64,000 nucleotides of DNA from Pseudomonas atagonensis (GTDB taxonomy: Bacteria; Pseudomonadota; Gammaproteobacteria; Pseudomonadales; Pseudomonadaceae): positions 248,001-312,000 of the forward strand of contig NZ_VXCA01000025.1 in assembly GCF_011369485.1 (NCBI RefSeq), given 5' to 3'. The translations under genes were made by a program, and so were the position numbers. This document shows, piece by piece, positions 56,368 to 63,923 of this stretch. The notes under the pieces are model-generated. The model was given only the letters and a program-made list of their open reading frames with translations, was not told the origin of the DNA and did not search any database. Position 1 is the stretch's first letter, and each line of letters starts with the position of its first letter.

Positions 56368-57768
56368 ATGACCGAAGCTGCTCTCGCCCCCGAATCTCCG
56401 CACGCTCCGTCTGTTATTCGGCTGCTGCTCAACAAGCTGGGCGTTGCCTACGAAGAAGTACTCGATCACCACGGCCTCAACGCCTCGCGTAAAGTGCAGG
56501 CCGTGTTGCTGGACGACGCCGTCGGCGCCCTGATGGTGCTGTTTCCACAGAGCCAGTTGCTGGATCTCAACCGCCTCGCCGAACTCACTGGCCGTCGCCT
56601 GACCGCTGTGTCCACCGAGCGCCTGGAAAAGATGCTCGGCAAACACAGCCTGAGCCTGCTGCCAGGCCTGCCGGCGCTGACCAGTTCGCCGTGCCTGTAT
56701 GAAGAAAGCCTGCTGCGCGAACCGAAGTTGCTGATCAACTCCGGCGAGCCGGGCCTGCTGCTGGAAATCGCCAGCGAAGACTTCAAAACCATGCTGACCA
56801 AAGCCAGCGCCGCCAACTTCGGCGAAGCCCTGAGCAGCATCCGCCCGAACCTCGACCGCCCGGACGATGACCGCGAGGAAATCACCCAGGCCGTGCAGGC
56901 GTTCACCGCGCGGCGTATCCAGCAACGTCTGGAAGCGACCATCGAAATTCCGCCGCTGGCCGAAACCGCACAAAAAATCATCAAGCTGCGCGTTGACCCC
57001 AACGCCACCATCGACGACATCACCGGCGTGGTCGAAACCGACCCGGCGCTGGCCGCGCAAGTGGTGAGCTGGGCGGCGTCGCCGTACTACGCCTCGCCGG
57101 GCAAGATTCGTTCGGTGGAAGACGCGATCGTCCGAGTACTCGGTTTCGATCTGGTGATCAATCTGGCGCTGGGCCTGGCCCTCGGCAAAACCCTGAGCCT
57201 GCCGAAAGATCACCCGCAACACACCACGCCGTACTGGCAGCAATCGATCTACACAGCCGCCGTCATCGAAGGCCTGACCCGCGCCATGCCGCGCGCCCAG
57301 CGCCCGGAAGCCGGCCTGACCTACCTCGCAGGTCTGCTGCACAACTTCGGTTATCTGCTGCTGGCCCACGTGTTCCCGCCGCACTTCTCGCTGATCTGCC
57401 GCCACTTGGAGGTCAACCCGCACCTGTGCCACAGCTACATCGAGCAACACTTGCTGGGTATCAGCCGCGAACAGATCGGCTCGTGGCTGATGCGCTACTG
57501 GGACATGCCGGACGAACTGGCCACCGCCCTGCGCTTCCAGCACGACCCGAACTACGACGGCGCCTACGCCGAATACCCGAACCTCGTCTGCCTGGCCGTA
57601 CGCCTGCTGCGCAGTCGTGGCATCGGCTCCGGCCCGGATGAAGACATTCCGGATGCGTTGCTGGAGCGCGTTGGTTTGACTCGCGACAAGGCCAATGACG
57701 TGGTCAGCAAAGTGCTTGAGGCGGAAGTGTTGTTGCGTGAACTGGCTTCGCAGTTCAGCCAGGCTTAA
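56368..57768 (+). CDS. YbaK/aminoacyl-tRNA deacylase-like domain fused to HDOD domain
   Basis: The 466-residue fusion has an N-terminal YbaK/ProX-type domain (about 10-160; SVIRLLLNKLGVAYEEVLDH, AVLLDDAVGALMVLFPQSQL, LPGLPALTSSPCLYEESLLR) and a C-terminal HDOD domain (about 190-400; IPPLAETAQKIIKLRVDPNA, DDITGVVETDPALAAQVVSW, AASPYYA, VLGFDLVINLALGLAL). YbaK domains clear mischarged tRNA; HDOD domains act in signalling. The combination is common in Pseudomonas but uncharacterised. The start at 56368 is chosen over 56344. Confidence 0.85.
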   Translation: MTEAALAPESPHAPSVIRLLLNKLGVAYEEVLDHHGLNASRKVQAVLLDDAVGALMVLFPQSQLLDLNRLAELTGRRLTAVSTERLEKMLGKHSLSLLPGLPALTSSPCLYEESLLREPKLLINSGEPGLLLEIASEDFKTMLTKASAANFGEALSSIRPNLDRPDDDREEITQAVQAFTARRIQQRLEATIEIPPLAETAQKIIKLRVDPNATIDDITGVVETDPALAAQVVSWAASPYYASPGKIRSVEDAIVRVLGFDLVINLALGLALGKTLSLPKDHPQHTTPYWQQSIYTAAVIEGLTRAMPRAQRPEAGLTYLAGLLHNFGYLLLAHVFPPHFSLICRHLEVNPHLCHSYIEQHLLGISREQIGSWLMRYWDMPDELATALRFQHDPNYDGAYAEYPNLVCLAVRLLRSRGIGSGPDEDIPDALLERVGLTRDKANDVVSKVLEAEVLLRELASQFSQA

Positions 57769-57905
57769 AGCACTCTTCGGAACGCCAACCAGGGCTTTTT
57801 TTGATTGCAAATAAGGCCCTGGTTCCACAGATTTCGGTCACATTGCCAGCAACGACAGCAAACTAGCGCCCTGCTATGATTTGACGGCAATCAGAGGAAT
57901 TTCCG

Positions 57906-58163
57906 ATGACCCAAACAGATGCTGTCAGCGTTGCAAGCGAAGTCCGCAAGCTAGCAAAAGACAACAAGGTCACGGCCAGGCGTGACGGCATGAGTCGTAT
58001 GGCCGTGGGAATTACCCGCTTGGCTGGCGATGTCGTCGAGCTGGATGGCATCGAACAGTTACTCGTCAATCTCAAGAGAAAAGGCGTTCTGAGCAAATCT
58101 GAAATCCTTGCTCTCCAAGGTCGCTATCTTCAGGAAAGGCGCGCACAGAAACGTAGCGCATGA
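57906..58163 (+). CDS. Putative antitoxin paired with the Fic protein
   Basis: The 85-residue basic, helical protein MTQTDAVSVASEVRKLAKDN, with LNRM-like MSRMAVGITRLAGD, precedes the Fic gene and overlaps its start by ATGA. Small partners in this place normally inhibit the Fic enzyme through an (S/T)xxxE(G/N) motif. None is present; the nearest is SVASEV. It may act by another mechanism, or as a DNA-binding regulator. A GAGGAA ribosome site precedes the ATG. Confidence 0.65.
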   Translation: MTQTDAVSVASEVRKLAKDNKVTARRDGMSRMAVGITRLAGDVVELDGIEQLLVNLKRKGVLSKSEILALQGRYLQERRAQKRSA

Positions 58164-58921
58164 CTTTCGATCCGTTCGGCGACTTCGAGACGGCTGGATA
58201 TCTTCAAAACTCGCTGCAACTGAAAGATCCCGTTGAAGTAAAAGAGTCAGAGCATCTTTCGTTCGAATTGAGTATCGAAGAGGCGCTTGCCTATCTGGCC
58301 AAGAAAAAGCCAATCGATTACCAGACTGTACTCAACGTTCACGAGATCCTGTTCTCAGGCTTCTACCACTGGGCAGGAAAAGACCGGAACGAGCTCGTCC
58401 CCCACCTGGCAGTCTTCAAGGGCTCTCTCGACGACCCTCGCAGCACCGTCTTCGAGCGCCCGGACTCCATCAAAATGTCTGTCGACTATGCGCTCAAGCT
58501 CGCAGCAGACAAGAAACGCTTCAGAGACCATTCCGGTGGAGTGATGGGCCAGCTGGCTTTCGCACACCCCTTCCTGGACGGCAATGGACGCGCGATTATA
58601 TTGGTCTTCATGGAACTCTGTTATCGAGCCGGGTTCGCCATCGACTGGTCAAGAACAAACAAAGACGACTACTTGCGGGGACTGAGCGACGAGATCCGAG
58701 AACCTCGCGAAAGGCGTCTCGATAACTACCTCAACCCGTTCGTAGTCGATATATCCAGTCGTGACGAATGGCCAGAGACCATCAGTGGCATCCGAGGCCT
58801 GGATGGCCTGGACAAGGAAGACATCACTTACGAGAAGCTGGACAACCCGAAAGTCCAGCAGATCTACAAGACATACCGGGCCCAGCCCCTGAACGCCGAG
58901 CCTCCCGAGCCCGAAAGCTGA
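58160..58921 (+). CDS. Fic/DOC family protein
   Basis: The 253-residue protein has an FIC core: HPFLDGNGRAIILV, catalytic His at 136, preceded by a flap region (RNELVPHLAVFKGS). The canonical motif HxFx(D/E)GNGRxxR is met except for the last arginine, which is Ile. Fic proteins move AMP or phosphate groups to target proteins, often as toxins. The C-terminal 60 residues are acidic and unfamiliar (GIRGLDGLDKEDITYEKLDN). The pair sits in AT-richer accessory DNA. Confidence 0.85.
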   Translation: MTFDPFGDFETAGYLQNSLQLKDPVEVKESEHLSFELSIEEALAYLAKKKPIDYQTVLNVHEILFSGFYHWAGKDRNELVPHLAVFKGSLDDPRSTVFERPDSIKMSVDYALKLAADKKRFRDHSGGVMGQLAFAHPFLDGNGRAIILVFMELCYRAGFAIDWSRTNKDDYLRGLSDEIREPRERRLDNYLNPFVVDISSRDEWPETISGIRGLDGLDKEDITYEKLDNPKVQQIYKTYRAQPLNAEPPEPES

Positions 58922-58957
58922 AGAGGCAGGCCTGTCCCGGCAAGCTGCCTGAAAGTC

Positions 58958-59341
58958 CTATGACTTCGGCTTGGCCTTCCGCGGCTTCAAATACTTCATC
59001 AACCCCTGAAACCACATGACCAGCGCAGGATTGCCCTTGAGCTGGATCGACTTGTCCTGAATCCCCTGCATGAACGCCAGCTGCTTGTTCTTCGCCTGCA
59101 TCGTGGCAAACCCGAATGCCGCATCCTTGAACGCAATCGCAAACGCCGGCTCCGCCACCCCCCCGGACTTGCTGGTAATGCGCTGGTCCTTCACCACGAA
59201 ATGCCGCGCCACTTTCCCGTCCAGAGTCTGTAGCTGAAACACCAGATCCTTGTCACCCAACTGCTGCTGGAACGCAGGATTTGTCCGACTGGCCTTACCC
59301 ATCAACAGACCCAGCATCCACAGAAGAAAACGAAATTTCAT
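58958..59341 (-). CDS. SCP2 sterol-binding-like domain protein
   Basis: The 127-residue protein starts MKFRFLLWMLGLLMGKASRT, with LQTLDGKVARHFVVKDQRIT, PAFAIAFKDAAFGFATMQAK and QGIQDKSIQLKGNPALVMWF, an SCP2-like fold as seen in UbiJ-type and lipid-binding proteins. The N terminus is a hydrophobic helix, so it may be attached to the membrane. The ATG at 59341 is selected because GAGG is 8 bases away; the GTG at 59347 would be too near. Its ligand is unknown. Confidence 0.7.
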   Translation of the reverse strand: MKFRFLLWMLGLLMGKASRTNPAFQQQLGDKDLVFQLQTLDGKVARHFVVKDQRITSKSGGVAEPAFAIAFKDAAFGFATMQAKNKQLAFMQGIQDKSIQLKGNPALVMWFQGLMKYLKPRKAKPKS

Positions 59342-59492
59342 GCGCACAGCCTCAAAAGGAAAATGAACGGCTGGGGGAGTGTAAGGGATTCGAACGATAA
59401 CGCCAGTATCTGACGCTGTTGGAAGAGGATGCGGACCATTTCCCGCACGATGACTGCCAAGTCACGATTCAGCGCTCGCCCACTGATCGTTT

Positions 59493-59620
59493 CTCCGCTC
59501 CGCGTGGGAATGCATCCCGAGACGCTCCTCGTCTCACCACTCACCTTTCCTACACCTGTTGAAACACATCCCTGTAGGAGCCGGCGAAGCCTGCGATCTT
59601 TTGATCTTCCGGCCCGCGAA
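59493..59620. repeat. Remnants of two Pseudomonas intergenic repeats
   Basis: CCGCGTGGGAATGCATCCCG with GACGCTCCTCGTCTC (about 59500-59535) resembles a hairpin repeat frequent between genes in Pseudomonas. TGTAGGAGCCGGCGAAGCCT with CGATCTTTTGATCTTC (59573-59620) is a one-sided REP related to the element at 881-944. The rest of this 350-base stretch (59342-59690) shows no gene. Confidence 0.55.
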
Positions 59621-59689
59621 TCTATGGGAAATTTCCTGCAAAGTGCGGTGCTGTGCATGAACTAGGCGAGTTGGTGCGATGTGGATAGG

Positions 59690-59870
59690 CTCTGTGTATC
59701 GCCGCAAAATTGGCGATACGGACGTGCAAGTCCGGCTGGAGTGCATATTGGTTATGGCAATTCGCCGAGCGTTTTCCTATGCTCGCGGATCGTTATGGCT
59801 GCTGTGTATGGGAGACCTTCGGGTCTGCCGGGTTACTCCACCGGTCTTGCACACCTATGCACAGCTGCCA
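59690..59870 (+). ncRNA. Second C4-like antisense RNA leader, upstream of the DUF6124 gene
   Basis: This leader contains a perfect hairpin 59696-59703/59712-59719 (GTATCGCC/GGCGATAC) and an outer stem 59801-59809/59857-59865 (GCTGTGTAT/ATGCACAGC). The same core as at 1110-1133 follows, with AGACC-TTCG-GGTCT at 59813-59826 and a CCGG/CCGG hairpin at 59828-59831/59841-59844. Its loop carries TTACTCCA (59833-59840), complementary over 8 bases to TGGAGTAA (59913-59920), the ribosome-binding site of the next gene. A neighbouring CGGTCTT (59842-59848) also complements AAGACCG (59919-59925). No clear partner for the upstream arm of copy one was found. Confidence 0.65.
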
Positions 59871-59926
59871 CCACTTTCGAAGTGCGAGCGAAACGGTGTC
59901 GGCTCCTTAAACTGGAGTAAGACCGA

Positions 59927-60298
59927 ATGATCAAACCAACACCCAATCCCCCAGAAAACCCGGATATTTCGCCCTACGAATCTCTGGAATCAAAGAAATT
60001 CCACGAAGCCGCCGAGCGAGCCCTCGACCACCATTTCAAACCAGCCGTCGATCCACACCCCAAACGCGAGAACGGCCTCTTCAAACTCTCCCCCGGCACC
60101 GACGCCGAAGCCCTCATGGCCAACGCCTCCGAAGACCTCCTGTCCATCAGCGTCATCGCCTGAGACCTCGCCGACGACCTCCACGGCTCCCGCCGCTCGG
60201 TGGCGCTGGCCCTGAGCAGAATGGCGGACGGCGTGAGATTGATGGTGGAAGGGACGCTCGACCAGATTGAAGTGCGAAGCGTGGCGGCCAAGCCGTAG
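59927..60298 (+). pseudogene. DUF6124 protein gene interrupted by an in-frame TGA
   Basis: The frame MIKPTPNPPENPDISPYESL runs 78 codons to a TGA at 60161. Reading through it, the same frame continues for 45 codons (DLADDLHGSRRSVALALSRM, ending RSVAAKP) to TAG at 60296-60298. The continuation looks like the missing C-terminal helix pair of DUF6124 proteins, which are about 110-125 residues long. The interruption is therefore probably a nonsense mutation, giving a truncated 78-aa product. TGA could replace a cysteine or tryptophan codon by one base. The gene follows the C4-like leader; ribosome site GGAG is 9 bases before the ATG. Confidence 0.7.
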
Positions 60299-60314
60299 CG
60301 AGATTTGCGGATAA

Positions 60315-60342
60315 AAAAAGGGGATGTTAAGTCCCCTTTTTG
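60315..60342 (+). terminator. Terminator after the DUF6124 gene
   Basis: AAAAGGGGA and TCCCCTTTT pair around TGTTAAG, followed by T residues. It lies between convergent genes and may serve both. Confidence 0.85.
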
Positions 60343-60355
60343 AATATTCCCTGCT

Positions 60356-60787
60356 TCACCACTGGCAACCTGTTTCAGGTTTCGAATCCACGTTGTAATC
60401 GTTTTCAAACGAATACTTCTTTGCAGATTTGTAATTCGTATACGTCATCGCATCAACCCGGCCACCCTGAGTGACCATCTGATACTCACCTGTCAGTGCG
60501 CCATCAACTACTTCAACCCAAGTTGTCGTGTACTGGTAGGGCCGGCCATAGACCAATTCCTCTTGTTCAGTATTGCGATGAACCAGAGTGATGGCCTTCT
60601 TCGACTTGCTGTACTTGACGCCAGCACCGCTCCATTTGGAGACAGAGTCGTAATAGGTTCTGAATTCAAAGTTTATGGGCTTGCCTTCGTAGGAGTGGAA
60701 GCAAAAAACTTCGGTCGTGACCTCGCTATGAGCCGCCAGAGGAACGAAAGCGAGCAACGCGGAAAACAATGCAGACGAAAATTTCAA
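60356..60787 (-). CDS. Small exported protein, function unknown
   Basis: The 143-residue protein has a signal peptide (MKFSSALFSALLAFVPLAAH, cut near HSE). The mature part is beta-rich (VFCFHSYEGKPINFEFRTYY) with two cysteines (FCFH and C-terminal TGCQW) that could form a disulphide. No family recognised. Last gene of a leftward operon of exported proteins. It resembles periplasmic immunity proteins in size and form only. Confidence 0.65.
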   Translation of the reverse strand: MKFSSALFSALLAFVPLAAHSEVTTEVFCFHSYEGKPINFEFRTYYDSVSKWSGAGVKYSKSKKAITLVHRNTEQEELVYGRPYQYTTTWVEVVDGALTGEYQMVTQGGRVDAMTYTNYKSAKKYSFENDYNVDSKPETGCQW

Positions 60788-60839
60788 ACCGAATATTCCT
60801 TTAGCGGTTTCATGGGTATCAGCAAACTATTCGGGCCTG

Positions 60840-61604
60840 TTAAGCACCAGGCTCAAGCGCGCCGCACTTGAGCTCTTTGATTTGCTCGCTCTGAATCGGA
60901 ACCACACAGGCAAGGCGCTTTTCTCCGAGCCCACGAAGCTCCGTCAAACTGAGCGTCACGTGCAACCCATCCTCGGCAAACGCATGATCCTCAAACCCGG
61001 CATCGGCATAGTCCGTCCAAAATGCCTTGCCCTCGAAACTACAAAACCGCTTGGAGGACAGCACTCTCCAACCGCCGTTCGGCGCCAGTATCTGCAACGT
61101 CAGGCATGGGCTGCCAAAGGTGCTGACATAGCGCGCGACGACACCGCCGAAGCGCTGGGAGCCAGACAGGTACACCTTGTTGAGATCAACCACACTACCC
61201 GGCTCATCAGCGACGATTGTGTCCAGGTAAGCCGCACGCTCCAGACTCAGTCTGGCCATGCAGTTGTTGATCGTCGTGACGTGCGCTGCCACCCCTGGCT
61301 CGATTTCCGTGGCTTCAAGCGGGCATGTGGTGTCGCGTAGTTTGATCCAGGCGCGCTGGGATTCTCTGGCCATGGCGACCAGCGCCTTGCCCTGCTCAGG
61401 GTCGCGCCGTTGTTGAGCCTCAAACCGTCCCAGCAGCTTCTTGTAGCTGGCATTGAGTTGCGTGTCGGCTTCCTTGCGGGCTGCCTCCACACACCGATCG
61501 ATCTGGGCGCTTACGGTGATTTCTTTGCAGTCGTCCTCGGCCATCGCAAAAGAGGCAAACAGGCATCCAAAGGACAACGCGATAAAACGCAAAAACCTGT
61601 TCAA
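60840..61604 (-). CDS. Exported DUF1311/LprI-type protein
   Basis: The 254-residue protein has a signal peptide (FIALSFGCLFASFAMA) and an N-terminal LprI-like domain (about 25-125; CVEAARKEADTQLNASYKKL, ESQRAWIKLRDTTCPLEATE). A C-terminal part of about 120 residues contains SGSQRFGGVVARYVSTFGSP and LAPNGGWRVLSSKRFCSFEG. LprI of Mycobacterium inhibits lysozyme, so a periplasmic protective role is possible. Its start overlaps the end of the preceding gene by 4 bases. Confidence 0.75.
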   Translation of the reverse strand: MNRFLRFIALSFGCLFASFAMAEDDCKEITVSAQIDRCVEAARKEADTQLNASYKKLLGRFEAQQRRDPEQGKALVAMARESQRAWIKLRDTTCPLEATEIEPGVAAHVTTINNCMARLSLERAAYLDTIVADEPGSVVDLNKVYLSGSQRFGGVVARYVSTFGSPCLTLQILAPNGGWRVLSSKRFCSFEGKAFWTDYADAGFEDHAFAEDGLHVTLSLTELRGLGEKRLACVVPIQSEQIKELKCGALEPGA

Positions 61605-62449
61605 TTTTTCATTCCCTGAATGGCAGATCGCTCAACGACACGTTGAGGTATTTTCTGCGCCTTGCCATCGGCGCTCATCGCGTCGCGGTACTGGCTGTAA
61701 TAGCGCTGCGCTTCGTCTTTGCGATCAAGGCGCCAGAGTGAATCGGCGATGTTCAACATCAGTACCGTGCGTTTACCGACGGCCTCGACGCCGCGATAAA
61801 ACTTCAGCGCCAACTTATCTCTACCGCCCTCGGCCAGATAAAAACCTAGGTCGTTGTACGCCTGAACATCTTGCGCCGGGGGATGGCACGCCATGTAGGA
61901 TTCGGGACTCAAAAAAGTCAGAGCCGATTCGATGGAGTCAGCGCGGGACTGCGCAGCTTTGATGGTCGAAATATATTTCAGCCAGTCCCTTGGGGACTCC
62001 GTTTCCAGGGTAGGCGTGAGGACTTCGCCATCTTCCGAAAACCACTGATTGCCCACCCATTTGCCGAGACAAAAACGAGGGGCACGCTCGGCCAGCACGC
62101 AACCAGTTTCCATGGAGATCACATCGCAATGCTGTTGCGACTCCAGTTTTTCTTCACCATTTTCAAGCGACAACATGCCGAACACGACGGGGTCGAGCAG
62201 TAAGGTTTTCTTGTCAGGACTGAGCCAGTCCAGGTGTCCGTCGGCGCCAACATCGGCACTGAAGAGCGGGAAGGTTTTGCCGTTGGCGGTGAACCATGCG
62301 GTCGCCGAATCCACACTGGGCATCGTCCATTTTGTCGCTCTAAACGTCACGGTGTGTCCGTCGATGCCGACTATCGGTGGGTCCTCGGCAAAGGCACTTG
62401 TGGCGGCAAGAAAGCTGCCGATCATCAACACCCACTTAAGGCTGGCCAT
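61601..62449 (-). CDS. Exported TPR-like protein, function unknown
   Basis: The 282-residue protein has a signal peptide (MASLKWVLMIGSFLAATSAF, AEDPP after it). The N-terminal half is beta-rich with four to five cysteines. The C-terminal 80 residues (AYNDLGFYLAEGGRDKLALK, GKRTVLMLNIADSLWRLDRK, DEAQRYYSQYRDAM) look like two TPR-type helix pairs. It overlaps the genes on both sides (14 and 4 bases), indicating a single translated operon. No function can be assigned. Confidence 0.65.
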   Translation of the reverse strand: MASLKWVLMIGSFLAATSAFAEDPPIVGIDGHTVTFRATKWTMPSVDSATAWFTANGKTFPLFSADVGADGHLDWLSPDKKTLLLDPVVFGMLSLENGEEKLESQQHCDVISMETGCVLAERAPRFCLGKWVGNQWFSEDGEVLTPTLETESPRDWLKYISTIKAAQSRADSIESALTFLSPESYMACHPPAQDVQAYNDLGFYLAEGGRDKLALKFYRGVEAVGKRTVLMLNIADSLWRLDRKDEAQRYYSQYRDAMSADGKAQKIPQRVVERSAIQGMKN

Positions 62450-62984
62450 AGACGATCCTCTTCACCGCCGGGCTTTCTGACATTAGCTGTCTCTTCGTAA
62501 CGCCATAGGCATTGATCAGCTCTTCCCGAGATCCCTTCGAGCCAAAAGAGCGTTGGTTATTATCGAAGCTGTATTGCTCCAATCGCCCTGTTGTCGAGTA
62601 ATACCCATGCCACTCCGCGCAGGCACCGCAACCACCATATCCGCCTATCGAAACAAGACTGCCCTTGGTGCCTTCCACGCAATCCATCGCCACAACGACA
62701 TTGCTCAACATCTTCGTCTTCGCACCGTCGGAAGTGAGTTGTGAAACTTTGCTGATATCGCGTCGAAGCACCTTGCTACCGATGTTGATGGTCTGGTCGG
62801 AGCAAACCGGGATAACGTGGGTTTCCGCATCATCCACCGTCACCGATCGGCAAGACGACACCAACACCACTTCAACACCGCCGCACTGCATGACATCGTG
62901 TTGGGTGTAAGCATCCGTCGGCGCGGCGAAGGCTGGGGAAGAGAACAACCATGCCAGCCCCCCGAAAAACAAAAACTGATTCAT
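62436..62984 (-). CDS. Exported cysteine-rich protein, function unknown
   Basis: The 182-residue protein starts MNQFLFFGGLAWLFSSPAFA, a signal peptide. The mature part has MQCGGVEVVLVSSCRSVTVD, VIPVCSDQTI, MDCVEGT and GGYGGCGACAEWHGYYSTTG, at least six cysteines. AAGGA stands before this ATG; the longer frame to 63143 overlaps the neighbour and is rejected. Unknown family. Confidence 0.65.
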   Translation of the reverse strand: MNQFLFFGGLAWLFSSPAFAAPTDAYTQHDVMQCGGVEVVLVSSCRSVTVDDAETHVIPVCSDQTINIGSKVLRRDISKVSQLTSDGAKTKMLSNVVVAMDCVEGTKGSLVSIGGYGGCGACAEWHGYYSTTGRLEQYSFDNNQRSFGSKGSREELINAYGVTKRQLMSESPAVKRIVYGQP

Positions 62985-63003
62985 TAAGAAATCCTTTTCG
63001 CCG

Positions 63004-63375
63004 TTAACCAGCCTGTTGTTCCGCCAAGCACTTTGCATAGCCGTCCGCAAACTTGGCGTCGAATGACAATGCCACCGGTTCATCCAGCTCGGCCGAGGTG
63101 TTGAGCAATTCTTGGGTAGCCGGGGTGTATTTGATCCAGCCAATCGTGCCGGTGCCGTCGGTCTCGAAGAACAACTGAGCGCGCACTACTTCACCGTCGT
63201 CCTCGTCGATCAGCAAATTGACCTTGTCCTTGCCGACATAACGGAACGGAAAATCGCTGCTCCTGACAAGCTCAGTAAGGTAGCCGTAGCAACTCCCTTC
63301 GCTGGCAGTCGCGGGCAGCGAATGAGGTAATAGCGAAAGCGCAATCAGCGCAGACCGAATGAAAAACCGGTTCAT
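63004..63375 (-). CDS. Small exported protein, function unknown
   Basis: The 123-residue protein has a signal peptide (MNRFFIRSALIALSLLPHSL, PATAS), then a compact domain with one cysteine near the N terminus (GSCYGYL) and one near the C terminus (AKCLAEQ), likely joined by a disulphide. AGGAG is 7 bases before the ATG. Part of the leftward operon. Confidence 0.65.
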   Translation of the reverse strand: MNRFFIRSALIALSLLPHSLPATASEGSCYGYLTELVRSSDFPFRYVGKDKVNLLIDEDDGEVVRAQLFFETDGTGTIGWIKYTPATQELLNTSAELDEPVALSFDAKFADGYAKCLAEQQAG

Positions 63376-63379
63376 CCAC

Positions 63380-63886
63380 TCACTCCTCATCCATCGGCGA
63401 CGATTCCACGTCGGTCATGCTCAGCAGCCGGAATTCGTTGCTCACAAACTCGTAATAACGATCCCGATTACCGCTTTCCAAAGCATTCCCTTGCGCATCT
63501 TCTTCGCCGTCGAGCGTGATGCCGGACACGATGATCATGCGGCTCTCGGGTTGGTAAACCATGCCGAACGTACTGCTGTCGTAAGCATTCGGCAGACCGC
63601 CAACGACTTCCCCAGTCTGAGCGTCCAGCACTTCGCCGCAAATGGCGCTACCGCCACAGCCGAGCCTGTGAAGGATGTAATGGCCGGCGAAGTTGACCTT
63701 GCCTTTCAGGGCTTGCACCCGTGCCTGATCCATCATTGGGCTGCTGTTCTCTTGCGGCACCAGCTTATGGTTGAGGCCGTTGAAAACTGGCGTGATGGTG
63801 TAATCCTTGAAGGCTGGATCGGCAGCGAATGCCATGGACGCGGCAGCCAATATCAAGCTGCCGAGAAGAACCGAAAATCCTTTCAC
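63380..63886 (-). CDS. Exported protein, function unknown
   Basis: The 168-residue protein begins at a GTG (63886) with GGAG 7 bases upstream and a signal peptide (MKGFSVLLGSLILAAASMAF, AAD). The frame continues to 63937 only through a weak TTG. The mature part includes KVNFAGHYILHRLGCGGSAI and CGEVLDAQTGEVVGGLPNAY, a motif I have seen in uncharacterised exported proteins. It lies 4 bases upstream of the next gene in the operon. Confidence 0.65.
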   Translation of the reverse strand: MKGFSVLLGSLILAAASMAFAADPAFKDYTITPVFNGLNHKLVPQENSSPMMDQARVQALKGKVNFAGHYILHRLGCGGSAICGEVLDAQTGEVVGGLPNAYDSSTFGMVYQPESRMIIVSGITLDGEEDAQGNALESGNRDRYYEFVSNEFRLLSMTDVESSPMDEE

Positions 63887-63923
63887 GCTGTAGCTCCGTC
63901 GACGTAATGCATTTTGGGGATGT

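Noticed and set aside
58959..59019. Small frame overlapping the end of fic (58768-59019)
   Set aside because: It is a shadow of the fic reading frame and the SCP2 gene on the other strand, without a ribosome site.
60161..60210. Selenocysteine insertion at the DUF6124 TGA
   Set aside because: No convincing stem-loop of the bacterial SECIS kind follows the TGA (only a 4-bp CCAC/GTGG pair), and the family is not known to contain selenocysteine; a nonsense mutation is simpler.
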